This document shows, one piece after another, positions 57,451 through 64,000 of a stretch of 64,000 bases of DNA (the stretch's first letter is position 1; the number at the start of each line of letters is the position of its first letter). Under the pieces are notes generated by a model that searched no databases, was not told where the DNA came from, and worked only from the letters and a program-made list of their open reading frames with translations. Origin of the DNA: Pholis gunnellus (lineage: Eukaryota > Chordata > Actinopteri > Perciformes > Pholidae); assembly GCA_910591455.2 (NCBI GenBank), contig OU342808.1:24056738-24120737 (forward strand), given 5' to 3'. The position numbers and the translations under genes were made by a program.

Positions 57451-59060
57451 TTCTGCCAAATTTGTTGTGAAATCGGACACAATCTGCCATCTTCATGCAG
57501 TAAATCTGGACTCGTATTTGACATTTGGTTGCATGTCGCCCCCGTCAACAACAACAACAAAAATTCTGGATGACAAAATAATCAGAAATATTTTGTAGTT
57601 TCAATGTTCAATAGAACTTGACTATGTCTTCTGTGTGTCCTTTGTAAATGTTGAGACACAAAAACATTTACAATCTTTCTCCATTTGTTTCTTTTGAGCC
57701 ATAAATTCGTTCTGCAGAAGAAGTCGTTCAAAGAGATTTATTCATATTCTTAAAAAGCTGAAATATCTCAGATATCCAGCAGGTGGCAGTGAAAGATCAC
57801 TAATCTATCACCAGACATGTAGCTGGTGTGCCAGTCCCCGGCTCAGTAGCTCACCCAGCAGTGCAGTAATGCTCAAACATGATATTATATCTTTTATTAC
57901 ATTGCATAACAGCCACACATGTCAATTTGAATGTAGAAATACTAACAAATACTCTTCTTCTACTTAAACTTGTGTCGTGATATTTGTGTTTCTTGAAGAA
58001 CAAGTGAAATCTATTTCTTTCTAAGAAATAGATTGATATAAGTTTCATGTTGAGTCACATTAATACAAGTGAGCCATCTCCATGACGACGGAGCAAACTC
58101 AACCCCCTGATGAAGACTGATTTTCTGACAGAACAGCCGATGTTGTGTTTCGGGTTTCTGCTTGTTAACCAACACGTGTTGTGTCTCTGAATGTAAAGCG
58201 GGATGAAGGTGATTCCATCTGTATTATGGTCGTATGAGGAGATTTTGGATTTCTCAAAGGTCACTAGATGTTTGGAAGGACGGACGACATTTGAACACTG
58301 TAGTGAGTTCATGACACGCTGAAGGTCACTGATACAGGATTGATAGATTGGAGGACGGAGGTAACTGATAAGTTACTGTCCTATCAGTGTGTTTTTACTC
58401 GTTAATAATCCTGAATCTTATCCTGCAATTGTTTTATAACGGGTGTTGATCAGCACGAACACAACGGCACGGTTGCTGTAAATGATAATAGACTTCTTCA
58501 GATTTTACTTTCAGCCCCTTCATCTTGTTAAGGGAAGACATTACAGACACAATTATGATTTTTTTTTCAACAAAATGAAATAATAATAATGGAACCTGAC
58601 TTTATCCAAAGTTCAGAATTTATGTTCTGGAAATGTCTGCGAAATAGCACAAAAGTATTAAGATAATGCCTATTTTGTGCATTTAAACATACATTTTCAG
58701 AAAACCTGTAATCCAAAAGAGAACTGTCTTAATGTCAGTAATGAGCTGCATAGGGTTCATGGTGATATCTGTTAGTTATGTTTGTGGTGAGTGATGAGTG
58801 GTGTCCTTCCTTTTCTGCAATCCAGAGCCTTAATTTGCTCTCAGCTCAACAGGAGCCGTTGTGGCTAAAATGTCTCGCTCATTGACACCTTAACAATTCA
58901 AAGTGCCAAATCTCAACCATCTCGCATGAGTTTTGAAACTTTGTTGTTATCTCCTCAGGCCTATTTAACATTGCTATTGCAGTGTACTTATTATTTTCAT
59001 TTTCTAAAGTCACCAAAGTACTGGAGACAAAGTCTCTGAAACTCAAATTGTGCTGGGAGA
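57451..59060. other. Gene-poor DNA
   Basis: No coding gene, RNA gene or strong repeat is recognised. Confidence 0.4.
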
Positions 59061-59062
59061 GG

Positions 59063-59118
59063 ACCCTCCAACCCTCCAACCCTCCAACCCTCCAACCCTC
59101 CAACCCTCCAACCCTCCA
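59063..59118. repeat. 8-bp minisatellite ACCCTCCA x7
   Basis: Seven uninterrupted copies of ACCCTCCA. The complementary strand reads TGGAGGGT repeated, with many GGG runs. Confidence 0.95.
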
Positions 59119-59233
59119 CTTTGGTTTCCAAAACCTCCCTATTTCTGAGGTCACAAGGTTGGCAAGTATGGGGCTGCAGTAGTAGATTATTCCCTCTGAA
59201 CCTTCAGTGCCATCATTCTCCATAAATTCTGAA

Positions 59234-59338
59234 ATTCTCCACTGCTATGCTGACGACACCCTGCTATTCTGTCGTTCCCCCCATCTGACACTTGAGGCTT
59301 GCGTAACTATATCTGGTAACGGATGTCAACCCACCAAC
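59234..59338 (+). mobile_element. LINE reverse-transcriptase motif-C relic
   Basis: One frame reads ILHCYADDTLLFCRSPHL then TLEACV before a stop. CYADDT with its flanks is the catalytic YADD region of fish L2/Rex-type LINEs. The flanking sequence does not continue the domain, so this is a decayed fragment. Confidence 0.65.
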
Positions 59339-60387
59339 TAAAGATTCCACCTGGAGAAGGGGAAATTATGCTCCACTTCGACTTTCCATCTTACTTTGCG
59401 AGGCAGCTGGATCACATATCAAACAAAAATCCATCTTGTCAGGCTTGAAGTTATGCGTTTATGTCCGGACCAATCAGTGTCCTGTGAGGAGCTACCGGTG
59501 GCTCGGCTCAGGAGGTCGACTGTTCGTTCTAAACATCAATGGCGGCTCCTAAAGAGAGGTTAGTGTAGATGCTCCAATTGCATCCGTTACACCAGAAGTG
59601 GAAAGTATGTATTTGTTTAAAGAAGAGCAAAGAACTGCACCGAAGGCTTTTCTCGATTGGAAAAATACGTTTTTTGCTCTTTTCCCGACTGGCTTTGTTT
59701 GATTGACATATGGTTCATCCAAATCACTTGCCAAGGACTTTTTGAAAGGGCCGACCTTTTTCCAAACAGTTTCTAATGACGGCGTCTCGGAGGGTTCTCA
59801 GGTTTGTGTCCATCACCATTTGAAATAACAAGGTGGAGCAACTTTGTCTCTTTGGAAGAGATGCTCCCACAAGTTTGACACTGCCTTGCTCTTTATTCTA
59901 CGGAGGTTAAAAGTACTTATTGTAAGTACATTTAGACCCAAGCGCTAGATTACCATAATGGAATGGAATCCAGTCTGTAATGGTGGATAGATTCAGACAG
60001 TAATTATCTTTTGACAGAAATCATAGATTCAGATTTGCCAAATATCTCATCTTCATTGGCCAAAGTATAATCAATGCACAAAATGTTATGAAAGTCTATT
60101 TATTTGCAGTTATAGACGAACAAATAGAGACGAAAAGTAGCTTTTTAGGGAACATGAATCCCATCTGCACCAGTTTATGTTTATCGGTCAACGTCAGGCG
60201 GAGTGATAGTGCACAGTCTGCTTTATGGTTCAGCCATACAGCAGTATATATAAACTGGGAGGTGACTGGCTGTGTGGACTCAGTGGGGAGCGACTGTAAG
60301 GGTGAGTGCTGTTCAGTCTCTTTTCACCTTCAGTCAATCAGACTTGATTATGATGAATTGAATAATCTCCAATAATCAAATTATACA

Positions 60388-60408
60388 TTATATTATTATT
60401 ATTATTAT
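60388..60408. repeat. (TTA)n microsatellite
   Basis: Short TTA trinucleotide run followed by a T tract. Confidence 0.8.
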
Positions 60409-60711
60409 ATTTTTTTTCAATTTTGTTTTGTCAATAAAGACTTGGCTTCCAAAATAATATACTATACTTTACCATCTAATTACAAAAAGATCAATTATAG
60501 TTCGTCCTAGATCAAATTGTTCTTGAACAAGGTTGAAATTATAAATCAAATGATAAAATACGAATAAAAATGTATTTTCATTATATTTTTTTATTACATT
60601 TGTCAAAAAATGTAGTGTAAAACATGCTTTAAACTATTATCATTATATGTTATTGTACTTAAAGGATTCAGAAGTAGCATCTGTGGTAAAATGCAAAGCT
60701 TTTACGAAAAA

Positions 60712-60746
60712 CACAAGTGGACTAAGGATGACTTAGTCCACTTGTG
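60712..60746. repeat. Perfect 15-bp inverted repeat with 5-nt loop
   Basis: CACAAGTGGACTAAG (60712-60726), loop GATGA, then CTTAGTCCACTTGTG (60732-60746). After one mismatch, four further A-T pairs extend the stem. Confidence 0.9.
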
Positions 60747-61028
60747 CTTTTGAATGAATTAAAATTGAAGATAAAAAAGATTACACATGTTTATGGTTCG
60801 AGGTCGTAGATAAACTTGTAACATGTTGAAACAGGGAGATCAAATTGGTGATTGTGTCCCATTCTGTGTTTAACATGAAGGTGGTTTTTAACATGTTAAA
60901 AAACAATTAATGCCACTTCAATATCTTCAATTCAGATCTCTTTTCAGGGCAAAATGGAAGACGTGTTTGTCAGAAGTTTATTTCACATGTTGAGTTTAAA
61001 GAAAGTCTTTTTTGTGTTTCATCTGCAG

Positions 61029-62373
61029 ATGAAGCTGTCGGTGTTGTTGCTGCCGGCCCTGCTGGCTCTGTCCTCAGCCAGTCTGCAGGACATCGTGAAG
61101 AAGAGCGCACAGCACAGAAAAGGTAAACATTTTCATACATTTCATATTTTTGTGTCACTAATCGATACAGATAGTAGCTGCGTTACAGCTGTAGTATAAC
61201 TACGCAAGCTAAATATGTTCTGAAGTAGATGTTCTCCAGACTGCTGTGCGGTTATGTAACGTTTCCGTTTGTCTCTTCTGCACAGCTTCCTTACTGAACC
61301 CAGAGCTGGAGGGTAAGGTGCCTGAACCGACGGGTAACCAAGTGGTGCCGGGTCCTCTGACTCCCGCTGACCTGGAGCAGCAGGAAGATCTACCTTCCTC
61401 CTTCATTTTCGGCAATAACGTGAACCTGGAGTGGTTGACCTGGGGCGGCTCCGTGCCCAACGGCGCTGTCGCGATCTACAACGGCTACACTGAGCGCACC
61501 GACTACGTCTGCAAGTACAAGTGCGAGGCCGGCTTCTACAACCCGAGCCTGGGCCCCTACTGCCGCTACCCCTACGGAGACAGCGAGTACCAGGCCCCCG
61601 AGTTCGAGATCCTGGCCAACAAAGACAACTTTGAGTTCCTTGAGTGGAAGGAAGATTCCTACGGTTCAGTGCCCCAATATTCAGTCAGGACCTGCCCAGG
61701 TGTTGGCATCTACGTTGGGAAGAACAAGTACGGCCTCGGGAAGGTTGTTCCTCAGTTCGAAGCCTTCTTCCTGCCTTGGGAAGGTGATGAGTACTGGTAC
61801 AAGAAGTACCAGGTCCTGACCATCAACAGGGATGCCTACAGCCAGCACATCACCGACGTCAAGTACGCCATCGACGATGTCGCCATCTTCCAGTATCCTC
61901 CCGAGACAATGCGCATCTCCGGGGTCACCAACAACGAGTGCCAGACGGTGGTGAAGACAGTCACCATCTCAAAGACCACAGAGGTGGAGACCACCTGGAG
62001 CATCGGCCGAGCCACCATGATGGGTATCACCGGCAGCATCTCGGCTAAAATACCCTTCATCGGCTCCGGGGGCATCGAGCTGAGCGGCGAGAAGACGCTG
62101 CAGTTCTCCAGGGGAACCACCGTGGTGGAGTCGCTCAGCCACTCCGTGTCCGTGGAGCTCACCGTCCCGCCAAACCACTCCTGCAGAGTCCGCATGGAGG
62201 GACGCAAGATCAAAGCCGACATCCCTTACACCGCTCGCCTCAGCCGCACCTACCGCAACGGAGAGACCCAGTGGACCTCCATCTCTGGGACGTACGACGG
62301 AGTCCAGATCGGAGAAGTCCGGGCCGTAGTGGACCGCTGCGAACCCGTGCCCGATGCGCTGCCATGCCCCTGA
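61029..62373 (+). CDS. Natterin-like secreted protein (aerolysin-fold family), two coding exons
   Basis: Exons 61029-61122 and 61286-62373 join through a GT-AG intron in phase 1 and give 393 aa. Residues 1-17 form a signal peptide (MKLSVLLLPALLALSSA). Residues about 75-215 hold the natterin/DM9-type domain (NLEWLTWGGSVPNGAV, paired Cys in CKYKCEAGFYNP, then VGKNKYGLGKV). The C-terminal about 150 residues are beta-rich and resemble the aerolysin/ETX-MTX2-type region of natterins. The family is known from toadfish venom but is widespread in non-venomous fish, where pore-forming defence roles are suspected. The chosen ATG begins the signal peptide and sits directly after a CTGCAG acceptor, so a 5'UTR exon is likely upstream. 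An in-frame ATG at 60954 could add 25 residues if that intron is retained. Poly(A) signal at 62435-62440. No neighbour paralogue is in the window. Confidence 0.88.
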
Positions 62374-62434
62374 AAGACTGATGGAAAAGACACATCTATT
62401 GAACCTCTGATATTGAAAGCAAATGATGCGTCAC

Positions 62435-62440
62435 AATAAA
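62435..62440 (+). terminator. Poly(A) signal of the natterin-like gene
   Basis: AATAAA 61 nt after the stop codon, followed by an A run. A second AATAAA lies near 62530. Confidence 0.6.
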
Positions 62441-62539
62441 AAAAACATAATGCCAAACACACACGTGTGTGTACATGTAAAATACATTTTGTCAGCTGGT
62501 TTTCAACATGTTGAAAATACATAAAAAACAATAAAAATC

Positions 62540-63495
62540 ATATTGCACTTTATATTTTTGTCCACTTTAATACTCTTCCAAATGAAAATGATGACGTTTT
62601 TACCATCTATGATTTTAGAATTAAATCGTACATTTTTACTACAGTTTAGATTTTCTGCCGATTTAACTTTTTCTGTCATTCAGGAGGAAATATCTTTCTA
62701 ATATCTAACAGCTGGAGTTACTGGTTGACTATCAGATAAACATTGTCCACATAAAATAATGAATACATGCTAAAGTATTAGTTTAATACTACTTAATATA
62801 CTACTATACTACTGATAAATGGAGTTTTGAGTGCTGGACTTTTACTTTAAATTCAAACAATTAGTTTTTGGTATTGATATTTTTAATTATTTTTATTACT
62901 TAATTTCATGGAACACTGAGATAATTAGAGTGCAATAAAAGACACTCAAACAGACGAAGGGTTTGATAAGAGATAATGCTTAAAAATGTATTTGCATGAA
63001 TGAAATAAAAACATGACAAAAGAAAATGGAGATGGTAAGAACATAAATTCAAGATACAAAAGAAATGCAATGTGAATACATTTGTTTTAAATGTGGATGG
63101 CTTCACGATAGGTTGAAGTTGTATGGCTGAGCATACAAATGTCATTAATCAGTTTTACTCCATTTAATTGGCCTAATAACTCTTGTTGCAAAGGTTTTTA
63201 TGTATATTTATACACTTCCTTGTAAATTCTGCTCGATATTCTCCTGAAGTTAAATCCTCACTAAGCCAGTGTGCAGTTATGAATTTGCTTTCCATAACTA
63301 AAAGAATATTCAGCAAATGTGCACGTCTCCGATCTTCAGGGATCTGCTTAAACTTTTGCAGTCAAAACAATATTTATGAGAAAAGAAATGACCAAAATAA
63401 CATGCAAATAGTTATTTTTACATACAGAGATATCTATTGATAATTTTCTATTGGTATTCACGACTGTTTCAGAGCAGCAGGTGTTACAGTTCAAC
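62540..63495. other. Intergenic, nothing recognised
   Basis: AT-rich DNA downstream of the natterin-like gene. Short ORFs lack domain features. Confidence 0.45.
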
Positions 63496-63499
63496 AAGC

Positions 63500-63649
63500 G
63501 ACCGTGTTAACTGGTGACTCTCACACGAAAGCGTCTGTGGTTGGTAGATAATAAACACAGATATTTATAACTGGTTGAAGGCTTTTACGACTGTCGTTAT
63601 TACGAGCAACCACGACTCATTCTGCTGAGAGTCACCAGTTAACATGGTC
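63500..63649. repeat. Fold-back element with 24-bp inverted ends
   Basis: The left arm at 63500-63523 (starting GACCGTGTTAACTGGTGA) pairs with the right arm at 63626-63649 with one mismatch in 24. Inside, GTGGTTG and CAACCAC form a second arm. The 150-bp unit could be a small foldback MITE. Confidence 0.7.
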
Positions 63650-64000
63650 ACTGGTTAAACCGCCACACCGGCAGCATCTACAGCTTTATTGGACTGTATG
63701 TTAACAGTGAATCAAGTGAAACCTCCGAGTGTCTTCATGGTATCTGACGTTCTGTTCATGAACTCAGAGAACAGAGTTGATCATCTCGTGACTTGTAGCT
63801 GCTAATGTCTCTCTGGTGGAACGTGTTTATATCTGGACTCTGAATACTGGACCACTAGCTGATGTTTCTACTCACTGATAGAAATCAGATCTTAGTTTGC
63901 ATTCTCCATCTTTGGTGGTTATTGTCGTTACATTGCTTGACAAGCTGTCGCCGTACTTCCGTTCGTCTTAATTGTTTACAAACTGTAAAAGTGAAATGTA
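63650..64000. other. Right edge, nothing recognised
   Basis: No supported coding or repeat feature. Confidence 0.4.

Larger units (their letters stand above)
59340..60950. other. Upstream region of the natterin-like gene
   Basis: AT-rich, no supported coding exon. It contains a (TTA)n run at 60388-60408 and a perfect 15-bp hairpin at 60712-60746. A non-coding first exon of the natterin-like gene may lie here. Confidence 0.4.

Noticed and set aside
59063..59118. CRISPR-like or telomere-like array
   Set aside because: The 8-bp units have no spacers and do not match TTAGGG; it is a simple minisatellite in eukaryotic DNA.

Overview
This window is vertebrate nuclear DNA, almost certainly from a ray-finned fish (probably a percomorph teleost). 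It has spliced genes with GT-AG introns and AATAAA signals, many dinucleotide repeats, several interspersed repeats of teleost type, and the fish-expanded families TRIM/SPRY, natterin-like and UGT. Exons were joined by hand from splice sites, frame and family knowledge. No alignment or database search was run.

Layout: (1) 1-2.7 kb, last coding exon and 3'UTR of a heparan sulfate 3-O-sulfotransferase 1-like gene (+). (2) 2.7-10.2 kb, gene-poor, with mobile-element relics. (3) 10.2-12.2 kb, h2az2 (-), five exons, complete 128-aa H2A.Z.2. It faces purb (+, 12.9-13.9 kb, single exon) across a shared GC-rich divergent promoter. (4) 14-29 kb, a long purb 3' region, then gene-poor DNA with repeats. 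(5) 29.3-31.8 kb (-), a small four-exon gene whose 136-aa product looks like an interleukin-1 family beta-trefoil cytokine without a propeptide. (6) 34.3-42.5 kb (-), ckap2l, nine coding exons and 743 aa, including a 25-nt microexon and a GC-AG intron. (7) 42.6-55.4 kb, a tandem duplication. Each copy carries the ckap2l promoter block, an intronless RING/B-box/coiled-coil/PRY-SPRY TRIM gene and an LTR. A 5'-truncated, frame-broken LINE sits exactly at the junction. (8) 55.6-56.0 kb, an orphan frameshifted 3' exon of a UDP-glucuronosyltransferase. (9) 61.0-62.4 kb (+), a two-exon secreted natterin-like (aerolysin-fold) gene.

Context: h2az2 next to purb, and ckap2l next to IL-1 genes, are both neighbour pairs known in mammals, so two old synteny blocks appear joined here. 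The right half (IL-1-like, two TRIMs, natterin-like) looks like innate-immunity genes around a cell-cycle gene. The points most worth following are the IL-1-like gene, the TRIM duplication with divergence concentrated in SPRY, and the relocated ckap2l promoter that now points into the LINE and TRIM copy A.
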